Notes: generated by a model not told the origin, from the letters alone. A stretch of 44,985 nucleotides of DNA from Erythrobacter sp. HI0063 (GCF_001635685.1 NZ_LWFF01000338.1:1-44985), one strand, 5' to 3'. Positions 1 through 8,938 are shown, counted from the first letter of the stretch. Numbers and translations are program-made.

Positions 1-1
1 C

Positions 2-709
2 CCGCCGTTCACCGCGGATGCGTTGGAATCGGGCGAGATCGACGGATCCTGCGTCGGGGAGCCGTGGAACTCGGTCGCCGTGGATCGCGGCGCGGGGCGG
101 ATCGTGCTGGCGACCGCGCAAATCTGGCGGCGGGGCGTGGAAAAGGTTCTCGCGGTCAAGGAAGCGCGCCTTGCGGAACGCGCGGAGGCGGTGGAGGGGC
201 TGATTCGCGCCATGCGGCAGGCGGGCAAATGGTTCGTCGATCCCGCGAACCGGTGCAGCGCAGCCGCCATTCTCGCCCGCCCGGAATATCTGGATGGTTC
301 GGCCCAGGTGATCGGTCGGGCCATCGCGGATCAGATCGTGCTGAAGGCCGGGGCGGCTGCCAGCCCCTATCCGGATTTCATGTTCCAATATAACGAAGCG
401 GCGAATTTCCCGTGGATCAGCCAGGCTAAATGGTTGTATTCCCAGTTTATTCTCTGGGAGGGCAAGCCATTTGACGATGCCGATGCGGAGCGCGCCGGGC
501 GTGTCTTTCGCCCGGACATCTATCGCAAGGCTCTGCGCGGGACCGGAGACTTGCTGCCCGGCGCAAGCTCAAAGGTCGAAGGCAGCATCGACGGCCCCCT
601 CGCTGTGGGCGCCGAGCAAGGCGAGATTACGTTGAGCTCCAATCGCTTCTTTGATGGTCGCATCTTCGATCCCGATGCGATCGAAGACTATGTCGCAAGC
701 CAGCGATGA
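2..709 (+). CDS. nasS: NasS-like nitrate sensor (NrtA/CmpA family), 3' part
   Basis: The frame is open from the first base of the window, so the 5' end is missing and about 235 C-terminal residues are seen. The text GSCVGEPWNSVAVDRGAG, followed by conserved WF..P.N and the PWISQAKWLYSQF segment, is typical of the NrtA/CmpA nitrate/bicarbonate-binding fold. That family includes periplasmic ABC binding proteins and the cytoplasmic nitrate sensor NasS, which holds the antiterminator NasT inactive until nitrate or nitrite binds. I favour NasS because no ABC permease or ATPase follows, the nitrate transporter downstream is a NarK-type MFS protein, and both nas operons carry leaders of the NasT type. 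The signal-peptide question cannot be settled because the N-terminus lies outside the window. NasT would be expected just to the left. Confidence 0.75.
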   Translation, partial: PPFTADALESGEIDGSCVGEPWNSVAVDRGAGRIVLATAQIWRRGVEKVLAVKEARLAERAEAVEGLIRAMRQAGKWFVDPANRCSAAAILARPEYLDGSAQVIGRAIADQIVLKAGAAASPYPDFMFQYNEAANFPWISQAKWLYSQFILWEGKPFDDADAERAGRVFRPDIYRKALRGTGDLLPGASSKVEGSIDGPLAVGAEQGEITLSSNRFFDGRIFDPDAIEDYVASQR

Positions 710-1277
710 GACTGCGCACCGCCTCATGCAGTGTAGGATCGGCAGATATCGCGACCCCCTTTGGTCCAGAGGATTAGATTGATCCACTGGTCAGCGCATG
801 AAGATGCCCTGCAAGTGGGGCGGTACACTACTCGGTTCTGATCCGCGCTTGTGTAGCGATCAGGTCGGCTGTGTGTCGATATCGGTGAAGGGATCTGCAT
901 CTCGCGTGTCCCACTCCATCCGCTGCTCCGATAGGGCCGAGATTTTTCTGCGGATCGACTGGAACGGGCATGTCCGTTTCGGGAGCCTGCATCCGGTCTC
1001 GTACGGCAAGAGCAACCGGGCCGCCAAAGGATGCGGTCCTGGCAATGGCTCGATCCAGAAGTGTTTGCGCGCCTAGCGCCTGTTGTCGCTTGTCCGCGCC
1101 AAGGCGTTTTTGCGTCTCCGCCGCACGCGATGATGGTCGCAAATTCCAGCATGATACCGTTCGAGGTTTGTTGTCTGGAGGTGCATCTGACCAGTTGGCC
1201 TCGCGAATAAGGGCCAACGATTGCGGTCTATTGCATCGCACAATCGAATCGCATATGAACTCCTCGCTCCGACGCGT
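710..1277. other. Intergenic stretch, no recognisable gene
   Basis: About 570 bases separate the NasS-like gene from the structured leader of the porin operon. Short open frames occur on both strands, but none has a ribosome-binding site and recognisable protein text together. A 7-bp inverted repeat, GTTGGCC at 1194-1200 and GGCCAAC at 1212-1218 with an 11-base spacer, lies about 60 bases before the first leader hairpin and could be an operator. A GGTGCA half-site, the kind found in NtrC boxes, is at 1180-1185 without its partner. The promoter for the porin operon must be here, but I cannot place it with confidence. A decayed gene is possible. Confidence 0.4.
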
Positions 1278-1372
1278 ACCCAAGGGCGGGTTCATTCAAG
1301 GGTCGGGGCTAAGACTCCGAAAATGCGTGGCAACGGCGCCGCTTCGACCGATCTGGTCGCAGCGGCTTTTTT
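1278..1372 (+). promoter_or_regulatory. NasT/ANTAR-type antitermination leader 1
   Basis: Hairpin P1 has arms ACCC (1278-1281) and GGGT (1288-1291) around the hexaloop AAGGGC. Hairpin P2 has arms GTGGC (1327-1331) and GCCGC (1338-1342) around the hexaloop AACGGC. Both loops have A at position 1 and G at position 4, the known signature of RNAs bound by ANTAR proteins such as NasT. The 3' arm of P2 is also the 5' arm of the terminator at 1338-1372, so P2 and the terminator exclude each other. The inferred action is that NasT, freed from NasS by nitrate, stabilises P1-P2 and allows read-through into the porin-narK-kinase operon. A different hairpin (1303-1320, loop CUAAGA) lies between P1 and P2 and lacks the A1/G4 signature. 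Confidence 0.82.
1338..1372 (+). terminator. Conditional intrinsic terminator in leader 1
   Basis: The outer stem pairs GCCGCT (1338-1343) with AGCGGC (1361-1366). The inner stem pairs CGACC (1345-1349) with GGTCG (1355-1359) around the loop GATCT. Six T residues follow at 1367-1372. It stands 78 bases before the porin ATG, so it acts as an attenuator rather than an operon end. Confidence 0.88.
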
Positions 1373-1450
1373 GTATGCGCGAGGGAAACGAAAACCCGAC
1401 GGAGTGACGGGAGGGGCTGTCTAGAGGCCGAGCAATCGGGAGGCAGTTCG

Positions 1451-2674
1451 ATGAAGAAGAGCTTGGTAAGCCTGATGGGGGTGGCGATCGGATCGGCCGC
1501 CAGCCCCGCCTTCGCGCAGGAAGGGCCATTCGCGCCGATCGAGGTTGCAGACGGGGTCACGCTCGACCCGATCGTGGCCGCACGGCTGCGTTACGAGACT
1601 GTCGATCAGGACAATGGGCTGAAGGATGCGGACGCGCTGACCGCCCGCCTCCGCGCCGGTGTGGAGATCAAGGCGGGGATCGTGTCCCTGCTTGCCGAAA
1701 CGGAAGGCACGCTGGCCCTGGCGGCCGATTACAACGACACGCTGCCGTTCAACGGTGTCGAACCCTTTCCGGTTGTTGCCGACCCGGAGAACTTCGAGCT
1801 TAACCGTCTGCAGGTCGCTGTGATGGATGGGGGAACGGGCGCGACGATCGGACGCCAACGTATCATCCTCGATGATGCGCGCTTCGTGGGCAATGTCGGC
1901 TGGCGGCAGAACGAGCAGACCTTCGATGCCGTCCGCGGCCAGGCGCATATCGGTCCGGTGGCGCTCGATGCGACCTATGCGATCAGCCAGCGCACGATCT
2001 TCGGCGTCGACAGCCCGAACGAGCATTTCGATGGCGACTTCGTTTTCCTGACTGGCGGCTTCGAAATCGCGGGCGTGGATGCAAAGGCCTTCGCCTACCT
2101 CATCGACTACGATGACCGGATCGCATTTTCCAGCCAGACCTACGGTTTGCGCGCCAATGCCGATCTCGATCTGCCCGGTCTGTTCGCGTTGAAAGTGGAA
2201 GCAAGTGTCGCGACCCAGTCGGACTATGGAGCAAATCCGACGGACTATTCGGCGCCCTATTACAGCGTGAAGCTGGGCGCGACCGTTGGCGGGTTCGGTC
2301 TCACCACGGGATACGAGGAGCTGGGTAGCGATGGCGGCGTCGCGGCATTCCAGACGCCGATGGCTACGCTTCATGCGTTCAACGGTTGGGCGGACGTATT
2401 TCTGACCACGCCGGCCTTCGGAGTGCGCGACTATCACGTGACAGTGGGGCGCAGCTTCGATGGCATTCGCCTGCTGCCCGGCCTCAACGCGAACGTCACC
2501 TATCACCAGTTCGACAGCGATGCGGGCAGCCTCGATCTCGGCTCCGAATGGGATGCCGCGTTGGGACTCAAGGCCGGACCGGTCTCGCTGTTGATGAAAT
2601 ACGCCAATTACGACGCGAACGCCTTCGCCGTCGATACCGAAAAGCTGTGGCTCCAAGCCGAAATCTCGTTCTGA
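1451..2674 (+). CDS. Outer-membrane porin, alginate-export (AlgE-like) family
   Basis: A 407-residue protein with a signal peptide (basic MKK start, hydrophobic core, AFA-Q cleavage site near residue 22) and a C-terminal phenylalanine (ISF), as in outer-membrane barrels. The body alternates short amphipathic strands with G/D/N-rich turns. It resembles the alginate-export/AlgE-like porins that often sit in nitrate clusters of alphaproteobacteria. GGGAGG lies 7 bases before ATG 1451, which fixes the start. It is the first gene after leader 1 and is followed 18 bases later by narK, so the likely role is passage of nitrate or nitrite across the outer membrane. The substrate is an inference from context. 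Confidence 0.78.
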   Translation: MKKSLVSLMGVAIGSAASPAFAQEGPFAPIEVADGVTLDPIVAARLRYETVDQDNGLKDADALTARLRAGVEIKAGIVSLLAETEGTLALAADYNDTLPFNGVEPFPVVADPENFELNRLQVAVMDGGTGATIGRQRIILDDARFVGNVGWRQNEQTFDAVRGQAHIGPVALDATYAISQRTIFGVDSPNEHFDGDFVFLTGGFEIAGVDAKAFAYLIDYDDRIAFSSQTYGLRANADLDLPGLFALKVEASVATQSDYGANPTDYSAPYYSVKLGATVGGFGLTTGYEELGSDGGVAAFQTPMATLHAFNGWADVFLTTPAFGVRDYHVTVGRSFDGIRLLPGLNANVTYHQFDSDAGSLDLGSEWDAALGLKAGPVSLLMKYANYDANAFAVDTEKLWLQAEISF

Positions 2675-2692
2675 TATCGGGGGGAATAGATC

Positions 2693-4177
2693 ATGTCGAC
2701 TTCGTTCAATCTGTTTTCATTCACCGGAAAAATGCGAACCTTGCATCTCACCTGGTTCGCGTTCTTCCTCACTTTCGTGGTGTGGTTCAATCTCGCGCCG
2801 ATGCTGCAGTCGATCCAGGAGAGCCTGGGGTTGACCAAGGATCAGGTCACGACCCTGCTGATCCTCAACGTCGCGCTGACCATTCCGGCGCGCATCGTGA
2901 TCGGAATGCTGACCGACCTCTACGGCCCGCGGCGGGTCTATTCCGCGCTGCTGATCGGCGCCTCGATACCCTGTTTTGTCTTTGCGATGGCGGAAAGCTT
3001 CGTCCAGTTGGCGCTGGCCCGCTTCGCACTGGGCTTTATCGGGGCGGGGTTCGTGATTGGCATCCGCATGGTGTCCGAATGGTTTCCTGCCAACGAGCTG
3101 GGCACGGCGGAGGGCATCTATGGCGGCTGGGGCAATTTCGGCTCCGCTGCGGCGGCTTTCACCCTGCCGACGATCGCGCTGTGGTTCGGCGGCGACGATG
3201 GCTGGCGCTGGGCGATCGGGCTGACGGGCGCGATGTCGCTGTTCTATGGCTTCCTCTACTACGCCAGCGCTCGCGACGTGCCCGAAGGTTCCAAGTACTT
3301 CAAGCCACGCAACGCGACAGCGATGGAAGTCACCTCCAAGGGCGATCTGTGGCTGCTGCTTGTAATGAAGGTGCCGCTTTATCTCGCACTGGGTGCTCTC
3401 GCCTGGCGGCTGACGAATGTCGATATTTTCACCGAAAGCACCGCACTGGCCGTCTATGCCGGGCTGGTGGTGCTTTATGCCTATGACGCGATGCTGGCCG
3501 TGCGTGCCAATCGCAGCGTCTTCACCAGTGAGGTGCCGGAGTTTCAACGCTACAAATTCAAGCAGGTGGCGATCCTGAACATCCTCTATTTCGCCACGTT
3601 CGGATCGGAGCTGGCGGTGGTTTCCATGCTGCCGCTGTTCTTTGCCGACACTTTCGGCCTCTCGGCGGTGGTCGCCGGGATGGTCGCTTCGGCCTATGCC
3701 TTCATGAATCTGATGTCGCGGCCCGGCGGCGGGCTGCTGTCCGACCGGTTCGGGCGCAAATCCGTGCTGCTGATCCTGACCGGCGGGCTGGCGGTGGGCT
3801 ATGCGCTGATGGGGATTGTCGATTCTAGCTGGCCGGTGTGGCTGGCAGTGGTTGCAGCGATGGTCTGTTCCTTCTTCGTCCAGGCGGGCGAGGGGGCGGT
3901 GTTCGCCGTGGTGCCGCTGATCAAGCGATCACTGACCGGGCAGATCGCCGGGATGACAGGCGCTTACGGCAATGTCGGCGCGGTGATCTATCTGATCGTC
4001 TATTCGGTGGTCGATACCTCGACCTTCTTCATGGTGATTGCCGGGACAGCCGTAATCGGCTTCATCTCGCTGCTGCTGCTTGAAGAACCGACTGGCGAAA
4101 TTGCCGAGGTCGACGAGGACGGTAGCGTCACGATGATCCAGGTTGGGCGCGCGGCGGGCGCGCCGCAGACGGCCTGA
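2693..4177 (+). CDS. narK: NarK/NasA-type nitrate/nitrite MFS transporter
   Basis: A 494-residue inner-membrane protein with about 12 hydrophobic segments. Residues 117-155 contain the nitrate-nitrite porter signature: GFIGAGFVIGIRMVSEWF followed by GTAEGIYGGWGNFGS. A second glycine-rich motif, GEGAVFAVVPLIKR and following residues, lies near residue 403. The arginine in the IRMVS stretch corresponds to the substrate-binding arginine of the family. It imports nitrate, in some members in exchange for nitrite, for assimilation by NasA and NirBD encoded on the opposite strand. The ribosome-binding site GGGGGGA precedes ATG 2693. The kinase gene follows after 28 bases, so the three genes form one operon under leader 1. 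Confidence 0.93.
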   Translation: MSTSFNLFSFTGKMRTLHLTWFAFFLTFVVWFNLAPMLQSIQESLGLTKDQVTTLLILNVALTIPARIVIGMLTDLYGPRRVYSALLIGASIPCFVFAMAESFVQLALARFALGFIGAGFVIGIRMVSEWFPANELGTAEGIYGGWGNFGSAAAAFTLPTIALWFGGDDGWRWAIGLTGAMSLFYGFLYYASARDVPEGSKYFKPRNATAMEVTSKGDLWLLLVMKVPLYLALGALAWRLTNVDIFTESTALAVYAGLVVLYAYDAMLAVRANRSVFTSEVPEFQRYKFKQVAILNILYFATFGSELAVVSMLPLFFADTFGLSAVVAGMVASAYAFMNLMSRPGGGLLSDRFGRKSVLLILTGGLAVGYALMGIVDSSWPVWLAVVAAMVCSFFVQAGEGAVFAVVPLIKRSLTGQIAGMTGAYGNVGAVIYLIVYSVVDTSTFFMVIAGTAVIGFISLLLLEEPTGEIAEVDEDGSVTMIQVGRAAGAPQTA

Positions 4178-4205
4178 ACGGTGCGTAAGCGAGGGGAGTG
4201 GGTTC

Positions 4206-5990
4206 TTGCCAACAACCGACAAGGGAACTGTGCAGGAACAGCTCCCCTCCAACGCACTGAAGGCCGCGATGGGCGGCCACAGCGCTGCCGGGCGCAAAGC
4301 GCGCAACGATGATGCCATCGTCGGCAAGGTACCGGATGATACCTATGAGCGGCACTTGCGGGGCGTGGTTGCCTGCATCGCCGATGGTCTCTCGAGCGCG
4401 CGTAACGCCGATCGCGCGGCGCAGCTGGCAGTGCTGCAATTCACCCGCGATTTCTACGATGCGCCGGAAAGCTGGACGGTGCAAAATTGCGCATCTCGCC
4501 TGCTCGGCTCGCTCAACAGCTGGTTTCATTCGCAGAACCGCAGCGGGATTGCGGATAACGAAGGCTTCGCCACCACGTTTACCGCGTTGATCCTGCGCTC
4601 CACCACGGCGCATATCGTCCATGTCGGGGACACACGCTGTTACCGCCTGCGCGACGGACGGCTTAAGCTGCTGACCGAGGATCATAGCGCGCCCTATCTC
4701 GGCCAGTCGGAAGTGCTGACTCGCGCGCTGGGTATCGATGCCGATATCAAGGTCGATTACAGGCAGGAGCCTGCGCGCGAGGGCGATCTGTTCCTGCTGA
4801 CCAGCGATGGCATCCACGGCTCGCTCAGCGCGGAAGACATGGCCTCCATCCTCGGCGGGGTCACCCCCGGCAGCCGCGCCGAACTCGAAGCGGCATCGCG
4901 CGCGCTGTGCGATGCGGCGCTGGCGGCGGGGAGCGCGGACAATGTCTCCTGCCTGACGGTGCTGGTCGAGGCGCTGCCGTCCGAAACCCTGTCGGAAGCG
5001 CATAGCCGCCTGACGCGCCGCACCATTCCGCCGGCCATGGAGGTCGGTAACAGGTTAGACGGGTGGCGCGTGGCCGAAGTGCTGCATGCCTCGACGCGCA
5101 GCCATGTCTATCTGGTCGAACGGCCCAAGCGCGAGGGGCGCTATGTGCTCAAGGCCCCATCGGCCAATTTCGCGGACGACCTGCGCTATCTGGAGGGCTT
5201 CGCGGTCGAACAATGGGTAGGCCGCCGCATTCGCAATCGGCAGGTCATGCGGATCCTGCCGGGCGAGGACAGCCGCTTCCTCTATTTCGTCGCCGAATAT
5301 GTCGAGGGGGCCACGCTGCGCCAGTGGATGGCGGACCATCCCGAACCCGCGCTCGACGAGATATTGCCGCTGGTGCGCTCGATCGTACCGGCGGCGCGCG
5401 TGTTCCATCGCATGAATATCGTCCATCGCGATCTAAAGCCGGAAAACATCATGATATCCGCCGATGGCACGGCGAAGATCATCGATTTCGGCTCCGCCCA
5501 GGTGACCGGATTTGCCGATCTGCGCAGCGAGCCGATCGCAGACTGGCCCGAAGGCTCGCTCAATTACATCGCGCCCGAATTGCTGACCGGTGGCGAGGCG
5601 AAACCGCTCTCCGACCTGTTTTCCATCGCCGCCATCACCTGGGAGATGCTGACCGGGCAATTGCCCTTCGCCCGTGAGGGCGCGGCGCGCATCTCGATTA
5701 GCGAGGAGGATCGGCTTCGTGGGGTCTTCGACCGGCTCCGCCCCGATTTGCCCCCGGCGGTCGAGCAGGTCCTCCAGCGCGCCCTGTCGCACGATCCGGC
5801 GAAGCGGCCACAGGCGATGTCTGAATTCGTCGGCGCGCTGGCGCGCGCGGGCGAGAGTGCGGCACTGATGCGGACCGAGTTCGTCCCCCTGATCGAGCGT
5901 GGATCGAAGACAATGTGGCGCAATTGGGCATTGATCGCGACGCTTGCCGCTCTGGTGCTGGCGGTAGCGTTATTCGGCCGGCTCGTTTGA
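4206..5990 (+). CDS. Bifunctional PP2C phosphatase / Ser-Thr protein kinase, membrane-anchored
   Basis: A 594-residue two-domain protein. Residues 20-260 are a PP2C-type phosphatase with metal-binding and core motifs ARNDDA, IADGLSS, HVGDTRCYR, LTSDGIHG and SADNVSCL. Residues 283-545 are a Hanks-type kinase with catalytic HRDLKPEN (His 407, Asp 409), metal-binding Asp 427 in IDFGS and an APE-like motif. A single hydrophobic segment near residues 572-590 would anchor it in the inner membrane, catalytic domains inside. The start is taken as TTG 4206 because GAGGGGAG lies 7 bases upstream; GTG 4230 is an alternative. As I recall, the same fusion stands beside nitrate transport and reductase genes in Pseudomonas, so phosphorylation of a nas component is likely, though the target is unknown. 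Its end overlaps the end of nasA by 21 bp. Confidence 0.9.
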   Translation: MPTTDKGTVQEQLPSNALKAAMGGHSAAGRKARNDDAIVGKVPDDTYERHLRGVVACIADGLSSARNADRAAQLAVLQFTRDFYDAPESWTVQNCASRLLGSLNSWFHSQNRSGIADNEGFATTFTALILRSTTAHIVHVGDTRCYRLRDGRLKLLTEDHSAPYLGQSEVLTRALGIDADIKVDYRQEPAREGDLFLLTSDGIHGSLSAEDMASILGGVTPGSRAELEAASRALCDAALAAGSADNVSCLTVLVEALPSETLSEAHSRLTRRTIPPAMEVGNRLDGWRVAEVLHASTRSHVYLVERPKREGRYVLKAPSANFADDLRYLEGFAVEQWVGRRIRNRQVMRILPGEDSRFLYFVAEYVEGATLRQWMADHPEPALDEILPLVRSIVPAARVFHRMNIVHRDLKPENIMISADGTAKIIDFGSAQVTGFADLRSEPIADWPEGSLNYIAPELLTGGEAKPLSDLFSIAAITWEMLTGQLPFAREGAARISISEEDRLRGVFDRLRPDLPPAVEQVLQRALSHDPAKRPQAMSEFVGALARAGESAALMRTEFVPLIERGSKTMWRNWALIATLAALVLAVALFGRLV

Positions 5991-8609
5991 GAGCATGGCA
6001 GCGAGGATCTGTCCAAGCTCCGCCTTGCACGATCCGCAATTCGTCCCCGCCGATGTCGCGCCGCCGATCTGTTCGACGCTGGTCAGCCCATCGCTCTCGA
6101 TCGCGCGGCATATGGTGTTGCGCCCGATGGAAAAGCACGAACACACCACCGGGCCGGGATCGGGCATGTCTCCGCGCGATTGCCCGGCAAGCGCCCATAC
6201 CGCATCGCTGCCCGGCAGCCCGACGAGGAAATCGCGCATGAGCGATACGGGCTTGCGGCCAAGGTAGATCGCGGCGAGTAGCGTTTCGTTTTCGAAGAAC
6301 GCCATGCGGAAGCTGCCACGGGCTTCGTCAACCACCACCTGGGCAGAGACATCGGGTAGGCCGAACAGCGCGCGCGCCCAACTTTCCGGATCGAGTGGCC
6401 TCTCAATCCCGGCCAGCTCCGCTCGCCAGCCCGCAGTCGTGCGCGCCATCGCCCAATATTCGCAGGTCGGAGAAAAGCGGTCCTGCGCGATGGCGAAGCC
6501 GTACCAGCCCGCCGCGAACCGTTCCGCCCGCACGCTGGCCGCCTTGCTTTCCGGCTGGCCGGACAGGGGATCGGTTACGGAAGGGACCAGCGCGTCGATG
6601 CGCGATGCGGGCGCGTTCTGTCCCGTCCAGTGCATCGGCGCGAACAGCGTGCCGGGCTGCACTTCGCTGCTTTCGCGCAGCCGCAGGATCGCGCTACCGC
6701 AGGCATTGCTCAGCCGCACCAGATCGGCAGGCTTCAAGTGCAGGCGCGCGGCATCTTCGGGATGCATGTCGACTAAGGGTTCGGGCAGATGCGCGGAAAG
6801 GCGCGGCGACAGCGCGGTGCGCGTCATCGTGTGCCATTGATCCCGCAGCCGCCCGGTGTTGAGCCGGAAGGGCAGCTTGCGGGTGAGCTCGGCCTGGGGT
6901 GCGCGGTGTTGGACAGGGACGATCCGCGCGCGCTTGTCGGCGTGGTAGAATTGCCCGTCGGCGAAGAATCGCCCGCCACGCTTGGCAGGCGATTGGGGCC
7001 AGCGTTGCGGAGGCATCGCGTCATATGCCGCTGAACCTTTGCCCGCCATCTCCGAAATGTCGAAGTCCAGCGCGAATTTGCCCGCGATCGCGGAGAGCCG
7101 CGCATATTCATCGAAGATTTGCACCGGACCCTCCCATCCGAAAGCCTCCTGCCAGCCCATGCGGCGGCCCACTTCGGCCATGATCGCCCAGTCGGGCTGC
7201 GCTTCGCCGGGGGCGGGCAAAGCGGCGCGCTGGCGGCTGATCGTGCGGTCCGAATTGGTGACCGTGCCCGATTTCTCGGCCCAGGCGGCGGCGGGCAAGA
7301 AGACATCGGCCAGCCGCGCCGTATCGGTGCGCGTGGTGATGTCGGAGACGACCACGAAGGGACAACCGGCGATGGCGCGGCGCACACGGTCGGCATCGGG
7401 CATGGTCACGGCGGGATTGGAATGGACGATCCACAGTGCCTTGATGCGGCCATCGGCGACCGCATCGAACATCTCGACTGCCTTGAGGCCGTTCTTGTTC
7501 GGCAGGCCGGGCGAGTTCCAGAAGGTTCCAACTGCCTCGCGGTGCTCGTCGTCTGTCACATCCATGTGGCAGGCGAGCATATTCGCCAGCCCGCCGACCT
7601 CGCGCCCGCCCATGGCATTGGGCTGACCGGTCACGGAAAACGGACCCGTGCCGGGCCTGCCGATCCTGCCGGTGACGAGATGGCAATTGATGATCGCATT
7701 GACCTTGTCCGTCCCGGCGGAGGACTGGTTCACGCCCTGGCTGTAAACGGTGACGGTCTTGTCTGTGCCGATCCACAAATCGTAGAACGCGGCAAGCTGA
7801 TCGGCGTCGAGGCCGGTCACACCCGGATCGTCGCTTCCGGCAGCCTCCAACGCATCGTCCAGACCGCTGGTATGCGCGGCGACATAGTCCGTCTCGACCG
7901 CGCCGCGCCGGGCGATTTCTGCCAGCAAGCCGTTGAACAGCGCAACATCGCTGCCGATCGCCAGCGGCAGGTGAAGGTCGGCTTCCGCGCAAGTCGCCGT
8001 GCGGCGCGGATCGACAACGACCAGCTTCATCTCCGGCCGCGTCAGTCGGGCCGCAACGATGCGCTGGTAGAGAACCGGATGGCACCAAGCGAGGTTGGAT
8101 CCGACCAAGACCACCAGGTCGGCCTCTTCCAGATCCTCGTAGATGCCGGGCACTGTGTCGGTGCCGAAGGCCCGTTTGTGCCCTGCCACGGAAGAGGCCA
8201 TGCACAGCCGCGAGTTCGTGTCGATATTGGCGCTGCCGATGAAGCCCTTCATCAGCTTGTTGGCGACGTAATAGTCCTCGGTCAGCAATTGGCCGGAGAC
8301 GTAGAACGCCGTCGCATCGGGGCCATGTTCTTCGCGCACGCGCTTGAATTCGCCGGCGACGAGGTTCAGCGCCTCGTCCCAATCGGAATCCCGCCCACCG
8401 ATTTGTGGGACTAGCTGGCGCTCCGCCAACCCCACCGTTTCTCCCAGCGCGGATCCCTTCGAACAGAGCCGTCCGCGATTGTTCGGGTGATCGGGGTCCC
8501 CCCGCACGGTCAATCCGCCCTTGCCATCGGGTTTCAGCAGAACGCCGCAGCCGACCCCGCAATAGGGGCAGGTCGATCGAACCTCACCGGGTTCGACAGC
8601 CGGCATCAT
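5970..8609 (-). CDS. nasA: Assimilatory nitrate reductase catalytic subunit
   Basis: An 879-residue cytoplasmic molybdopterin enzyme that reduces nitrate to nitrite. The N-terminus holds the [4Fe-4S] ligands Cys 14, 17, 21 and 49 (CPYCGVGC, then LCSKG). The middle is the molybdopterin-binding core, including LCMASSVAG with the cysteine likely to bind molybdenum, and the C-terminal dinucleotide-binding part has HTMTRTALSPRLSAHLPEP. The last 60 residues form a BFD-like [2Fe-2S] domain (VVCSCFSIG, then NCGSCK), which many bacterial NasA proteins use to accept electrons. Two ATGs are adjacent; the first (8609) overlaps the nirD stop as ATGA. It is the last gene of the operon that starts at cobA. 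Confidence 0.95.
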   Translation of the reverse strand: MMPAVEPGEVRSTCPYCGVGCGVLLKPDGKGGLTVRGDPDHPNNRGRLCSKGSALGETVGLAERQLVPQIGGRDSDWDEALNLVAGEFKRVREEHGPDATAFYVSGQLLTEDYYVANKLMKGFIGSANIDTNSRLCMASSVAGHKRAFGTDTVPGIYEDLEEADLVVLVGSNLAWCHPVLYQRIVAARLTRPEMKLVVVDPRRTATCAEADLHLPLAIGSDVALFNGLLAEIARRGAVETDYVAAHTSGLDDALEAAGSDDPGVTGLDADQLAAFYDLWIGTDKTVTVYSQGVNQSSAGTDKVNAIINCHLVTGRIGRPGTGPFSVTGQPNAMGGREVGGLANMLACHMDVTDDEHREAVGTFWNSPGLPNKNGLKAVEMFDAVADGRIKALWIVHSNPAVTMPDADRVRRAIAGCPFVVVSDITTRTDTARLADVFLPAAAWAEKSGTVTNSDRTISRQRAALPAPGEAQPDWAIMAEVGRRMGWQEAFGWEGPVQIFDEYARLSAIAGKFALDFDISEMAGKGSAAYDAMPPQRWPQSPAKRGGRFFADGQFYHADKRARIVPVQHRAPQAELTRKLPFRLNTGRLRDQWHTMTRTALSPRLSAHLPEPLVDMHPEDAARLHLKPADLVRLSNACGSAILRLRESSEVQPGTLFAPMHWTGQNAPASRIDALVPSVTDPLSGQPESKAASVRAERFAAGWYGFAIAQDRFSPTCEYWAMARTTAGWRAELAGIERPLDPESWARALFGLPDVSAQVVVDEARGSFRMAFFENETLLAAIYLGRKPVSLMRDFLVGLPGSDAVWALAGQSRGDMPDPGPVVCSCFSIGRNTICRAIESDGLTSVEQIGGATSAGTNCGSCKAELGQILAAMLSNEPAE

Positions 8610-8938
8610 GCCGCCGCTTTTTCTGCCAACGCGCTCACATCCAGCAGCACGCGTCCCGCTTCGATCTTAACCGGATAGGTGGCAATCGCCCCCTCGTCCG
8701 CGCCCTGCGCCTCGCCGGTCTCGAGCGAATAGGTCCAGCTGTGCAGCGGGCAGGTGACCTTGCGGCCATGCACGATGCCTTCGGCCAGCGGGCCCTGCTT
8801 GTGCGCGCAGGTGTTGGAGGTTGCGAACACCTCTTCCTCGCCGGTGCGGAACACGGCGATGCAGCCCTTCGTCGTCTTCACCCGCCGCGCACCGCGCAGG
8901 GGGATGTCGGCCAGGGTGCCGATATCGGTCCAGATCAT
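8606..8938 (-). CDS. nirD: Nitrite reductase small subunit, Rieske-type
   Basis: A 110-residue protein matching the small subunit of NAD(P)H-dependent assimilatory nitrite reductase. Both halves of a Rieske [2Fe-2S] site are present: CAH near residue 44 and CPLH near residue 63. The ATG at 8938 overlaps the nirB stop (ATGA) and the gene's own stop overlaps the nasA start in the same way, so the three genes are translationally coupled. The reading frame is open far upstream inside nirB, but that part is out of frame with NirB and does not read as protein; the start is set by the overlap and by family length. Confidence 0.93.
   Translation of the reverse strand: MIWTDIGTLADIPLRGARRVKTTKGCIAVFRTGEEEVFATSNTCAHKQGPLAEGIVHGRKVTCPLHSWTYSLETGEAQGADEGAIATYPVKIEAGRVLLDVSALAEKAAA

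Noticed and set aside
828-1295. A 155-codon minus-strand frame in the gap after the nitrate sensor gene
   Set aside because: No start signal and no family; it would also cross the P1 hairpin of leader 1. A decayed gene remains possible.
1421-2656. A 411-codon frame on the minus strand opposite the porin
   Set aside because: The porin has a signal peptide, barrel-type C-terminus and a ribosome-binding site; the opposite frame has none.
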